A stretch of 64,000 bases of DNA, from positions 6,448,001-6,512,000 of the forward strand of contig NZ_CP155447.1 in NCBI RefSeq assembly GCF_045290345.1, read 5' to 3'. Shown one piece after another: positions 45,385-53,780 of the stretch. Under the pieces are notes generated by a model that did not search any database, was not told the DNA's origin, and was given only the letters and a program-made list of their open reading frames with translations. Numbering within the stretch: the stretch's first letter is position 1; each line of letters opens with the position of its first letter. Source of the stretch: Singulisphaera sp045290345. Its GTDB lineage: Bacteria; Planctomycetota; Planctomycetia; Isosphaerales; Isosphaeraceae. Made by a program: the position numbers and the translations under genes.

Positions 45385-46488
45385 TCAGTAGCTGTCGGAG
45401 GAGAGGACTTCCCCACCACCCATGGTTGACAAGCCCTGATAGACGCTCATGGCAATCGAGTCCTTGATCGCACGAACGCCTCCGTCACCGAAGAGGAAAT
45501 TCGTTGTGCCAGGGTGGATCGACCGGAAGTTGGTCAACCGCTGGCCTTCGCCCGGAAAGGCAACGGCGGGAGGAGTGAAATCGGTCCGCGGCTCGGCGCC
45601 GCAGTCATTGAGCTTGTACTGATAGCCGACCGAGTCGACCGTGCGGCCGACCAACCCACCGATGATGCGAGCGGTCGTCGCCCCTTGTACCCAGGTCCGG
45701 GAACGACCATAGGCCATGTACATCAAATTATCATAGTACACGGGCCCGGCGGTATTATAGGAGGCCAGCGGAAGGCACACGCGGCTCGTCCCGGTGCCGG
45801 AGGCATAATACTTGTTGCGCAGGTTGCCGCCGGCCGACTCACCCATCAAGAACGTGTTGCTGGTGCCGTCACGCATCTCGGCCAGTGTCGTGGCCGTGTC
45901 GAAGCCGAAGGGACCACTCCGATCGGTCTCGCCCTGGCCTTTGACAATGTAGCGATTGGCGCCGCCGTTGAAGAGGTAGTCCGTCACCGCCGCTTTCGGC
46001 ACCGACCAACCCTCGCTGCTCGTCCCGCCGACCTCGCCGGTGGTCCGATTGGACGGGCAGAGGAAGACGCCGAACTGGAGGGCAAAACCAGTGCTGTTGC
46101 CCCACTGGGCCCAGCCCTGGATGCCGGCCGAGCTGACCAGGCTGAAGTTAAACGTGTTAAACGCAGCCGTCTGCTCGATGTAGGGAAGAAGGAAACTGTA
46201 GCCAGTATAGTTCATGTACACATAGCTTGTTCCACCCTGCGCCGCCGGCGGGAGGACGTTGTGCGTACCCAGATAATTGTGCACCGCCAGGCCGAGCTGC
46301 TTCATGTTATTCGTGCACTGCATGCGGCGAGCCGCCTCGCGGGCCGCCTGCACGGCGGGCAACAGAAGCGCAATCAGGACGGCGATGATCGCGATCACAA
46401 CCAGCAGTTCGATCAGCGTAAAACCACCAAGTTCACGTCGACCACGGTGAGGATGTTGAAGGATCATGATGGGGGGAAATTCTTCCAT
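45385..46488 (-). CDS. DUF1559 prepilin-like protein, copy A
   Basis: A 367-residue protein with a type IV prepilin N-terminus: GGFTLIELLVVIAIIAVLIA, cleaved after Gly by a prepilin peptidase, followed by LLLPAVQAAREAARRMQC. The large outer domain is DUF1559 with LPPAAQGGTSYVYMNYTG, DGTSNTFLMGESAGGN and the C-terminal HPGTTNFLFGDGGVRAIKDS. DUF1559 proteins are highly expanded in planctomycetes; the function is unknown. ATG 46488 is chosen because copy B begins at the aligned MEE; an inner ATG at 46467 is possible. First gene of cassette A, 380 bases downstream of a Fur-like dyad. Confidence 0.85.
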   Translation of the reverse strand: MEEFPPIMILQHPHRGRRELGGFTLIELLVVIAIIAVLIALLLPAVQAAREAARRMQCTNNMKQLGLAVHNYLGTHNVLPPAAQGGTSYVYMNYTGYSFLLPYIEQTAAFNTFNFSLVSSAGIQGWAQWGNSTGFALQFGVFLCPSNRTTGEVGGTSSEGWSVPKAAVTDYLFNGGANRYIVKGQGETDRSGPFGFDTATTLAEMRDGTSNTFLMGESAGGNLRNKYYASGTGTSRVCLPLASYNTAGPVYYDNLMYMAYGRSRTWVQGATTARIIGGLVGRTVDSVGYQYKLNDCGAEPRTDFTPPAVAFPGEGQRLTNFRSIHPGTTNFLFGDGGVRAIKDSIAMSVYQGLSTMGGGEVLSSDSY

Positions 46489-46867
46489 CGGCTGAGGATA
46501 AATGCCCTGGCCGGACCAGAGCCGGGGCACCTACAATCCATTTTTCTGACAGTCGGCCTCGAGATGATCCCGAGCGCCTGACGATCGCCCGTCACAAAAC
46601 AGTGAGGAACGGGCGGCTCTGATATGTCGTCATCGAAACACACACGGCGCGGTCACTGGCGAGTTCGCCTGGACCACAACGCGCGTCTGATGGGATTTCT
46701 GCGCGTCTCAAGACCGAATGGCTGACGCAATTTTGATGAAAGATCGGGGCAAGCCGCTACAATCATCCACGGCTGGAAGACCCGGCGTCATGGGGAATCC
46801 TGAATCAAGGCAGGGACCAATCCGGCGGGACCAGCGTCGGAAGTCCTAAATATAGCCACGATGCAAC
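46489..46867 (-). promoter_or_regulatory. Long 5' leader of cassette A
   Basis: About 380 bases of non-coding leader precede the DUF1559 start. Near the dyad it keeps sequence shared with leader B: minus-strand CCGACGCTGGTCCCGCCGG, GACGCCGGGT and GCGGCTT in the same order. CCGACG-CTGGTCC-CGCCGG can form a hairpin (one mismatch; perfect in copy B). A TATATT about 13 bases after the dyad may be the -10 box, with TGGATC inside the dyad as -35. The middle of the leader diverges between copies. Confidence 0.45.
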
Positions 46868-46882
46868 TGAGATCCAGTCTCA
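46868..46882. promoter_or_regulatory. Fur-box-like dyad upstream of cassette A
   Basis: TGAGATCCAGTCTCA is a 7-1-7 inverted repeat close to the Fur pattern TGAnAnT-N-AnTnTCA, and it is nearly identical to the dyad at 51318-51332 before cassette B. The flanks GATGCAAC and TCG are conserved too. It would overlap the -35 region of the proposed promoter. Another regulator with a similar dyad cannot be excluded. Confidence 0.5.
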
Positions 46883-47140
46883 TCGAAAATCAATCTACTA
46901 GAGGAACACAAAGATCGTCAATAGTCCTGAAGGAATTCCTTGGGATTCGGCCTGCGGCTGAGTCTGGGAAACCACAGGAAACCAGGCTCGACCGGAGCCA
47001 GGGATCGTCTTGATTTGACAGAAGGAACCCGAGGACTCGACAATTCTCCTTAAAGGAGCGATCGGGCCACCGGCGGATCTTCTTGGGGGACTGCCGACCA
47101 GGTGCGGGCCCAGCGATCCCGATCGATCGGAGCCGTAGTT

Positions 47141-47599
47141 TTGACGACCATCTATATCGATGCGGACGCCTGCCCCGTCAAGGAGGAGGTTTACCGGGTC
47201 GCCAAGCGCTATGAGATCAAGGTTTTCGTCGTCTCGAACTCGCCGTTGCGGGTGCCGAACGACGAACGAGTCAAGGCCGTCGAGGTGCGAGGCGGCTTCG
47301 ACGTCGCCGACGATTGGATCGTCGAGCACGTCGAAGCCAACGATATTGTGATCACAACCGATATCCCGCTGGCCGATCGCTGCCTTCGCAAGGAGGCGAA
47401 AGTCCTCGGTCCGAAAGGACGCGAGTTCACCGAGGACGCGATCGGCGATGCGCTCTCGACCCGTGCCCTTCTGGAGATGCTCCGTCAGGGGGGAGAGTTC
47501 GGCGGCGGCCCTGCCCCGTTCAGCAAGGTCGATCGGTCGCGGTTTCTCTCGAAGCTCGACGAGCTCATCATCGCCGTTCGCCGCCGCAAACGGACATGA
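47141..47599 (+). CDS. yaiI: YaiI/YqxD family protein (DUF188)
   Basis: A 152-residue DUF188 protein with the family motifs IYIDADACPVKEEVYRVA at the N-terminus, VVSNSPLRVPNDERV, DVADDWIVEHV, VITTDIPLADRCL and GPKGREFTEDAIGDAL. It is a PIN-like nuclease-fold protein of unproven function. TTG 47141 has GGAG shortly upstream; a GTG at 47102 would add 13 residues with no support. It is encoded opposite to the two duplicated cassettes, between them, with its own promoter region overlapping the far side of the Fur-like dyad. A hairpin at 47685-47714 ends it. Confidence 0.85.
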   Translation: MTTIYIDADACPVKEEVYRVAKRYEIKVFVVSNSPLRVPNDERVKAVEVRGGFDVADDWIVEHVEANDIVITTDIPLADRCLRKEAKVLGPKGREFTEDAIGDALSTRALLEMLRQGGEFGGGPAPFSKVDRSRFLSKLDELIIAVRRRKRT

Positions 47600-47684
47600 G
47601 GCAAACCCAAGCGGGAGCGGCCTCGTGGTGAAATCGGTTGAGTGGTCCGGTTTACGGCGGGTTCGGAGCGCTTGGCAAACGGAG

Positions 47685-47719
47685 AAGGGGGCTTGAGCTG
47701 CGGCTCAAGCCCCCCTTTT
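47685..47719. terminator. Bidirectional terminator between yaiI and kelch cassette B
   Basis: AAGGGGGCTTGAGC pairs with GCTCAAGCCCCC over a 4-base loop, followed on the plus strand by CTTTTG. It lies after yaiI (+, stop 47599) and after the kelch B gene (-, stop 47750). It closely resembles the terminator at 43228-43265, which follows kelch A, so it was probably duplicated with the cassette. Confidence 0.75.
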
Positions 47720-47749
47720 GCACAAATCGTGGGTGAAGTGACCGGAAAC

Positions 47750-49414
47750 TCACTCGCCGGCAGCGGCGGCGGCGGGGGTTTCAGGCAGGGGGATGGCTTC
47801 GATGACGGGGGTTTGCTTGCCCTTGGCGTTGCCGCCAACGGCCAGGAGGGTGCGTCCTGGGCCAGGAAGGACGCGGTGGGTGATTCGCGGCAGGGACCAG
47901 GCGCCGATGGACTCCCAGGCGTCGCCGGCTTGGCTGAGCCGGTAGATCCGCCCCGAGGCGCCGCTGTAGTAGAGCCGGTCGTTGACGGCGAACGCCGACG
48001 TGCCGAACCCTTCGGTGCGGCCGCCACCCGGCAGATCGGGGCCTTGCGACCACGTTCCCGACTTGGGATCGTAGACATCGACACGCTTATCAACCTTCAT
48101 GCCGCCCCCGACGAGTCCGCCGAGAACGAAGAGCTTGCCCCCCTGCTCTCCCACCGACAGGGCCCGGCGCTGGAACGGCTGAGGAATGACCTTCCAGCCG
48201 GCGTCGGGGTGATCGAGGTCGAACGCAAGCGTGCTCTTCGGGTAGGGCGACGTATCCGAGTCGCCGTCCATCGTCCAGCCTCCGGCGACGTAGACCGTGC
48301 GGCCGATGACGACCGCGTCGTGAGTCGAGCGGGGCTCGGGCATGTCGGCGAGCTTGGTCCACGTCTTCGTCTCGGGATCGAACCGGGAGAAGTCGGCGAC
48401 CGAGTAGAGTTCCTCGTCTTCGCCCACCTTGTTCTTCGCGGCCATCCCGCCGATCCGGTAGAGGGCCTTGTCGTCAGCGACCAGGGCCACGCCCTGAAGA
48501 TCCTTCTCCAGCGGAAGGTCTTCCCAGGTCTTGCGGTCTTCGAGATTCAGCCGGCGGAAATGCTTGTCGGTCGTCTCGACGCTGTAGCGGTGGGTCCGCC
48601 CGACATGGCCGCTATAGACATAAAGCCATTTGCCCAGCACCGCGCCACCGAAGCTGTTGACAGCCGGGGCGGGCATTGTGGCGAAGCTGGTGGGAGGAAC
48701 CTCGTCACTGGCCGAGGCGGTCCCGCCGGCCTGCGCTGACGGGTTGTAGGTGAAGGTGGCGTAGTAGCGGGTTTCGGGATAGTCCTTGCCGTCCTTCGTC
48801 CCCGGGGTTGCATCCACATGGTTCGCCCAGAGGGCGGACGTTCCCTCGGCGATCCCGGCAATCGTCGCACGCCCTTGGTCGTCGGCGGTCGCATCGATGG
48901 GTTCACCGGACGCGGGATAGACCTTGATCCGGGCCTTGGCCACCGGCTTGCCGTCGAAGAGGACTTCGACAAGCTTCTGGCCGTCGACCTCGATCAGGCG
49001 AACGCGGAGGGTATCGCTCCCTTCCTTGGCGGTGGGAGCGAGCACACCGGTCTGGGCGCGGGCCGTGTACTTGAGGCGGTAGGACTTCTCTCCCTTGGTC
49101 ATCACGCCCAGGTCATGCTCGGTGTCGACCGTCGTGGGGAGCTTGCCGGCCCAGTCGGCGTTACGCGACTCCTCACCCTGCGTCGATGGGACCGTCTGGC
49201 CGTCCACCTTCAACTGGAGGTTCTTGGTGTACTTCACGAACGCGGCATCGGGCTCGGGCTCTTCGTTGAAGAAGGCCCGGATCGTCGCGGTCCCGCCGGG
49301 CTGCTTGGCTGGTTCAGCCTTGAGCCAAATGAAGTGCGCCCAGGCGATCTGGGGGAGGATCGACGCCGTGGCCAGCGCGACCAGGGATGACTTCAAAAAG
49401 CAACGCGGAATCAA
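47750..49414 (-). CDS. Exported DUF4198-plus-kelch protein, copy B
   Basis: A 554-residue paralogue of the protein at 43297-44961, same length and highly similar throughout. TTG 49414 follows AAGGAG (6 bases) and opens the signal peptide KSSLVALATASILPQIAWA. The DUF4198-like half has AHFIWLKAEPAKQPGGTATI and LFDGKPVAKARIKVYPASGE; the kelch half has GGAVLGKWLYVYSGHVGRTH, RSTHDAVVIGRTVYVAGGW and GGKLFVLGGLVGGGMKV. Substitutions cluster at surface-like positions (for example KNKVGEDEELYS against KNKLGEAHDLYS), so both copies look maintained. Last gene of cassette B. Confidence 0.8.
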   Translation of the reverse strand: MIPRCFLKSSLVALATASILPQIAWAHFIWLKAEPAKQPGGTATIRAFFNEEPEPDAAFVKYTKNLQLKVDGQTVPSTQGEESRNADWAGKLPTTVDTEHDLGVMTKGEKSYRLKYTARAQTGVLAPTAKEGSDTLRVRLIEVDGQKLVEVLFDGKPVAKARIKVYPASGEPIDATADDQGRATIAGIAEGTSALWANHVDATPGTKDGKDYPETRYYATFTYNPSAQAGGTASASDEVPPTSFATMPAPAVNSFGGAVLGKWLYVYSGHVGRTHRYSVETTDKHFRRLNLEDRKTWEDLPLEKDLQGVALVADDKALYRIGGMAAKNKVGEDEELYSVADFSRFDPETKTWTKLADMPEPRSTHDAVVIGRTVYVAGGWTMDGDSDTSPYPKSTLAFDLDHPDAGWKVIPQPFQRRALSVGEQGGKLFVLGGLVGGGMKVDKRVDVYDPKSGTWSQGPDLPGGGRTEGFGTSAFAVNDRLYYSGASGRIYRLSQAGDAWESIGAWSLPRITHRVLPGPGRTLLAVGGNAKGKQTPVIEAIPLPETPAAAAAGE

Positions 49415-49554
49415 TGGCAGCTCCTTAAACGGGTTCAGCATTTCTGCATTCATAAACAGAGATTTAAATCGACCTTGATTCGTCCACCGATCTCGATCGG
49501 TGGACGACGTTCGGTGATGAGACGATGTCGATAACGTTGGGCTTCGTGCCCGGA

Positions 49555-49788
49555 TTAGCCCTCTTCCGGAAGGCCCTTCACACGCTTGCGGAGCTTGGCC
49601 TCTTGTTGACTGCGAAGAATCCGCAGTTGCTCGTCCTGCTCCCGAGCCTTCTTGCCCGCCTCGGAATCGGCGCTGGCGATGGGACTGGCAGGCTCGGCAA
49701 TCCCCCCCGAACCACAGCCAGGGAAAACCGCAACGACGAGAAAGGCCAAGGTCAATCGACCACGCTTATCGAGAATGCGGCATCGCAT
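49555..49788 (-). CDS. Small lipoprotein of the kelch cassette, copy B
   Basis: A 77-residue lipoprotein with leader MRCRILDKRGRLTLAFLVVA and lipobox VFPGC, then EPASPIASADSEAGKKAREQ and a helical tail ending KRVKGLPEEG. The mature part is close to copy A; the signal peptide differs more, which is usual for lipoprotein paralogues. ATG 49788 is used; a longer frame to 49935 would enter the end of the DUF1559 gene. Confidence 0.7.
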   Translation of the reverse strand: MRCRILDKRGRLTLAFLVVAVFPGCGSGGIAEPASPIASADSEAGKKAREQDEQLRILRSQQEAKLRKRVKGLPEEG

Positions 49789-49831
49789 TGTGAAAAGTTC
49801 CGCTCCTTCGCGGCAGGATTCGAGACCCGGA

Positions 49832-50938
49832 TCAGTAACTATCGGAGGAGAGCACTTCTCCGCCCCCCATGGTCGACAGTCCTTGATAAACGCTGGGTGC
49901 GATCGAATCCTTGATCGCCCGAATGCCGCCATCACCGAAGAGGAAATTCGTCGTGCCGGGGTGGGCCGATCGGAAGTTGGTCAACTTCTGTGCTTCCGCA
50001 GGCGCCGGAGCGCCCGGGGCCGCAATCGACACGTCGGTGTAAGACTCGGAACCACAGTCGTTGAGCTTGTAGGGGAAGCCGACCGAGTCCACCGTGCGAC
50101 CAACCAACGCGCCAATGATCCGGGCGGCCACTCCCCCCTGCGTCCAGGTCCGGGATCGTCCATACGCCATGTACATCAAATTATCATAATACACGGGAAC
50201 CGCTGTATTGTAATTGGCCAGCGGGAGGCAAACACGAGAGGCCCCGGAGCCGGAGGCGTAGTACTTGTTGCGCTGGTTGCCGCCGACCGACTCCCCCATG
50301 AGGAAGGTGTTGCTGGTCCCGTCGGAAAGCTCAGCCAGCGTGGTGGCAGTATCGAAGCCGAAGGGCCCGCTCCGTCCAGTCTCGCCAAAGCCTTTGACCA
50401 CGTAGCGGTTGGCTCCCCCGTTGAAGAGGTAGTCCGTCACCGCCGCTTTCGGCACCGACCAGCCATTGCTCGTGGTCGCGCCAACCTCGCCCGTGGCTCG
50501 GTTCGACGGGCAGAGAAAGACCCCGAACTGAAGGGCGAAGCCGGTGCTGTTGCCCCACTCCGACCACCCCTGGATGCCGGCCGAGCTAACCAGGTTGAAA
50601 TTGAACGTGTTGTACGCCGAGGTCTGCTCAATATACGGAAGCAGGAAGCTGTAGCCCGTGTAGTTCATATACACGTACGACATGCCACCCTGTGCGGCTG
50701 GTGGCAGGACGTTGTTCGTCCCCAGGTAATTGTGGAGCGCCAGGCCAAGCTGCTTCATGTTATTCGTGCACTGCATGCGGCGAGCCGCCTCGCGGGCCGC
50801 CTGCACAGCCGGCAACAACAAGGCGATCAAGACGGCGATGATCGCGATCACAACCAGCAGTTCAATCAGCGTAAAACCAACACGTTCACGTCGAAAGCGT
50901 GGAGGCAGGTGAGAAATCATGAAAGGCGCTTCTTCCAT
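49832..50938 (-). CDS. DUF1559 prepilin-like protein, copy B
   Basis: A 368-residue paralogue of 45385-46488. The prepilin segment VGFTLIELLVVIAIIAVLIA is followed by ALLLPAVQAAREAARRMQC; DUF1559 signatures include LPPAAQGGMSYVYMNYTG, DGTSNTFLMGESVGGNQRN and HPGTTNFLFGDGGIRAIKDS, and the C-terminus GLSTMGGGEVLSSDSY is identical to copy A. ATG 50938 (MEEAPF) aligns with the start used for copy A. First gene of cassette B; a 44-base gap to the lipoprotein gene suggests one transcript. Confidence 0.85.
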   Translation of the reverse strand: MEEAPFMISHLPPRFRRERVGFTLIELLVVIAIIAVLIALLLPAVQAAREAARRMQCTNNMKQLGLALHNYLGTNNVLPPAAQGGMSYVYMNYTGYSFLLPYIEQTSAYNTFNFNLVSSAGIQGWSEWGNSTGFALQFGVFLCPSNRATGEVGATTSNGWSVPKAAVTDYLFNGGANRYVVKGFGETGRSGPFGFDTATTLAELSDGTSNTFLMGESVGGNQRNKYYASGSGASRVCLPLANYNTAVPVYYDNLMYMAYGRSRTWTQGGVAARIIGALVGRTVDSVGFPYKLNDCGSESYTDVSIAAPGAPAPAEAQKLTNFRSAHPGTTNFLFGDGGIRAIKDSIAPSVYQGLSTMGGGEVLSSDSY

Positions 50939-51317
50939 TAGCAGAGGTCAATGACCCGATTGGACCAGAACCGGGCCACCTGCAATGAATCTGGCGAAAA
51001 ATACTGACCATGAGCGAACGTCACTGGCCAGCAGTTGATGATGCTTCCGGCGGGAACAAACGCTTCGCCGGTCGTCTCGTTCGGATCCCAAGCGGCTTGG
51101 CCACGTGCGAGGACGTGACGTCATGAGAGCGCTCGCTCTCTCACTTCGATCCGTTGCCGTCTCAACACAACCAGGCAGGCGATCCGACGTGGACGGATCG
51201 GAGTAAGCCGCGGTATGGCAGGGCGCGAAAACCCGGCGTCATGAAAAACCCAACGTTGAGAACCAGAACCCATCCGACGGGACCAGCGTCGGCAGTTCAA
51301 TTTAGCTTGGATGCAAC
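50939..51317 (-). promoter_or_regulatory. Long 5' leader of cassette B
   Basis: The leader has the same length as in cassette A, counted from dyad to start. On the minus strand the promoter-proximal part reads CCGACGCTGGTCCCGTCGG, forming a perfect 6-bp stem with a CTGGTCC loop, then GACGCCGGGTTTTC and CCGCGGCTT, all conserved with leader A. A further palindrome GAGAGCG-CTC-GCTCTC lies near 51126. TAAATT about 13 bases from the dyad may be the -10 box. Confidence 0.45.
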
Positions 51318-51332
51318 TGAGATTCAGTCTCA
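51318..51332. promoter_or_regulatory. Fur-box-like dyad upstream of cassette B
   Basis: TGAGATTCAGTCTCA, one base different from the dyad at 46868-46882 and, like it, exactly 380 bases from the start of the aligned DUF1559 gene. Conservation of both sequence and spacing while the middle of the leader changed argues for a functional operator. Confidence 0.5.
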
Positions 51333-51428
51333 TCGATCACGAATCTACTGACCGCGGGTGGTCGCCGTCAAGAGGGTCGTCTGGAATTCAGACGTCATTT
51401 TCTGACACTGTCGCGAGGAAATCGGGGT

Positions 51429-51650
51429 TCATGCCGCCCACGCCTTGGGTCGTGACACCGTTGGCTGAGCGCGGCCCTCACCTTGACGTGCCCATTGGAG
51501 GTCCAGCGCCAACCGACCCGCGATCCCGCGCCGGGTCCTCACCCGGCACACCGTCTTCGGCATCTTCTCGGTAGCGCCGATTGCCTTGCTCCACCGCGTT
51601 CGACGTCGCTCCCAGATGATGCCCATCCAGGAATCCCAAGCGCCTTCTCC
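51429..51650 (-). pseudogene. C-terminal remnant of a transposase
   Basis: Two overlapping minus-strand frames carry parts of one sequence: LGATSNAVEQGNRRYR in one and KMPKTVCRVRTRRGIAGRLA with LDLQW in the other. This resembles the C-terminal end of planctomycete DDE transposases (by memory of the SNAVERGNRR pattern). A frameshift separates the parts and no catalytic core is left. It lies between the porin gene and the cassette B promoter. Confidence 0.5.
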
Positions 51651-51708
51651 AGCCCAGGCGCCTCCAATTTCTGAGGCGACGAGTTGGCTGTCGTGGGCCA
51701 TGCACAGA

Positions 51709-53424
51709 TTAAAAATCCGTGAGCATCTGGACTTGGAACAGGGTGCCGCTCTCGCCGGCGCGGTAACCAGTCAATTCGTTCTGGGCCGACGAGTGATTGA
51801 TCCGGGTCGCGTCGAAGGTCATTCGCCAGTTGCGATTGGCGAGTACGTACCAGTTGAGGCCGCCGCTCCATTCATCGCCTTCACCAAACTGGCCTGAGAC
51901 GAACGAGTAGCGTGCGTATCCCTCCAGTCGGCGGGGGATCATGAAGTAGGAGGTCTGGGCGTAGGCCCCGTGGGTGAACACGCTCTGGGTGGTGAGGGGG
52001 CCTCCGGTCGAGCTGAAGTCATCGAGCCAGCGGAGATAGTACTCACCCGAGAGGTTCAGTCCCCGATACTTGATGGCCGCATCCAGCGCCCAGAGCCGGA
52101 CGTTGGTGGCATTGACTTCGACTCCCGGGCTGAGTGCGCCGATGGTGGCCAGCGGGGTGCCATCCGAGAGACGGAAGAGGGTATCTTCCGGGTTGCTCTG
52201 GACCACCGCGGCGTCGGTGAGATGTTCACGAGAGACCGCCAGGCTTGTGCCGATCCGCGGGGTGAACTCCTCATGCCACTCGATGTCCGACGTGCCGGGG
52301 CCGTACTTGCCGAACGGTTCCCACCACAAACTTCCCCCGAAGGCCATGTTGCTTCCGATCCGGTTCTGGGTGAGGTTCAGGCCATTGAAGGTATTGGCGA
52401 CCATCGCAATGTAGTGGAGGTTCTCGATCGGTTCGCCCGAGGCCCAGATGCCGGGGGTCATGTTGGGTCGGAAAAAGGTGGTCGCCATCGTCCGGTCCGC
52501 GCCCAGCGAATGGCGGAAGGACGCGAGCCATTCGCGACTTCCGGGAAGCTTGTAATAGCCGGCGGACAGGATGAACTGTTTGCTGAAGTGATAGTCGAGG
52601 TAGCCGAGAAAGACCGTGCTGTTAGTGGTCGAGGAGCTGAAGACCGCGGTCGAGAAGTGGAGCCGGGGATCGAGCGCGTAGCCGGTGAATTGAAACCAGT
52701 TACGGTTGACCTCGATCGTGTTGAAATTCCTGATCGGGAGGACGGTGCCCGCACTGTTGGTCCAGGTGTCCGCCGAGCGCGAGAAGCCCGTGTAACGCAG
52801 CTCGGTGATCAGGTCAAAGTTCAGCTCGAACGGAGTTTGCTCCGGATCCCGCGGCTTGACGAGGACGAACTGGCCCGCTTCTCGGTCGTATTCGCCGACA
52901 AGGAAGCGGGAGCCGTCCGATCCTTGAGCGTGAGGCGGCTCCTGCCGGACAGGCCACTCCGGAGCCAGATTGAAGGTCGGGAGGGGAGATTCGGACTCGA
53001 CAGGTGGTGGTGCGCTGGGCGACGGGATCGGCGGCGTGGTCACAAGATCGAGCCGGTTCGCGAGTTCGTCGTGACGCTGATTCACGACCTGGAGCTGGCG
53101 AGCGAGTTCCTGATTCTGCTCGGCCAACTGGCGGTTCTGCTCGGTCAGGTGCCGATTCTGCTCCAGGACGGAGGCTCCGAGCATCTCCAGCCGTCGGAGT
53201 CGGTCTTCCACGGCTGAGGGGTCCGGGCCTGCCCCGGAGCTTGGAACCGCTCTGGCTCCTTCGGGGCTCTTACTCCCAGAACCAGTTACCGGCGGTGGTT
53301 CAGCCCAAGCTTGAGCCCTAAGCGTCGCCTGCACGATCCCCAGCGCAAGCACAACCCCCGCCGCCAGTCGCCACTGGACGGGTCGGCCGCTCAGACGTTG
53401 GAGTTTCGCCGTTTGATTGGCCAT
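51709..53424 (-). CDS. Outer-membrane porin with periplasmic coiled coil (OprO/OprP-like)
   Basis: A 571-residue outer-membrane protein. A signal-type segment (RLAAGVVLALGIVQATLRAQ) is followed by a Pro/Ser-rich linker, a coiled coil at about 72-120 (RRLEMLGASVLEQNRHLTEQ, NRQLAEQNQELARQLQVVNQ), another linker and a beta-barrel of about 370 residues. The barrel includes FELNFDLITELRYTGFSR, STVFLGYLDYHFSKQFIL, LWWEPFGKYG and YARYSFVSGQFGEGDEW, ending with the C-terminal Phe of barrel proteins (QMLTDF). Phosphate-selective or general porin O/P type is likely. The coiled coil could reach the cell wall. It lies upstream of cassette B but the dyad and a transposase remnant separate them. Confidence 0.8.
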   Translation of the reverse strand: MANQTAKLQRLSGRPVQWRLAAGVVLALGIVQATLRAQAWAEPPPVTGSGSKSPEGARAVPSSGAGPDPSAVEDRLRRLEMLGASVLEQNRHLTEQNRQLAEQNQELARQLQVVNQRHDELANRLDLVTTPPIPSPSAPPPVESESPLPTFNLAPEWPVRQEPPHAQGSDGSRFLVGEYDREAGQFVLVKPRDPEQTPFELNFDLITELRYTGFSRSADTWTNSAGTVLPIRNFNTIEVNRNWFQFTGYALDPRLHFSTAVFSSSTTNSTVFLGYLDYHFSKQFILSAGYYKLPGSREWLASFRHSLGADRTMATTFFRPNMTPGIWASGEPIENLHYIAMVANTFNGLNLTQNRIGSNMAFGGSLWWEPFGKYGPGTSDIEWHEEFTPRIGTSLAVSREHLTDAAVVQSNPEDTLFRLSDGTPLATIGALSPGVEVNATNVRLWALDAAIKYRGLNLSGEYYLRWLDDFSSTGGPLTTQSVFTHGAYAQTSYFMIPRRLEGYARYSFVSGQFGEGDEWSGGLNWYVLANRNWRMTFDATRINHSSAQNELTGYRAGESGTLFQVQMLTDF

Positions 53425-53780
53425 CGATTTCTATCAGAAGCAAATGCATACGGATCGAAGGGAATGAGGTTTCCACACGTCTTGCACGAGTAGGTATCGG
53501 CTGGGACTGGGCGGATTCGTGCAAAAATACCGGTTATGCCGAAGAGGAGGCAAAAAAATCGAGTCCACGGCAAGGTTATCGGGCGAATCCGATGAACAAA
53601 ACCCCATTGCCTGACGGAATTCCTGGGGAATTCCCTCGCTACAAGCGTCTCATTTCACGAGGAAATCGCGCGGTCCCGGCGTCTTGCTCCTCGCCATCAG
53701 CGCGCGTACCCACCGATTGCAGGGTGGCCGTGCCCACCCTGCAAACCGCCGCCCACCACCGGATGATCCAGACTTGCGGC

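Noticed and set aside
46489..46867. Cobalamin riboswitch in the cassette leaders
   Set aside because: The leaders are long and structured, but I do not find the conserved core boxes of a B12 riboswitch; only a generic conserved leader is claimed.
51478..51705. 75-residue minus-strand open frame as an intact gene
   Set aside because: Its only meaningful part continues in another frame (51429-51701), so it is a transposase remnant.
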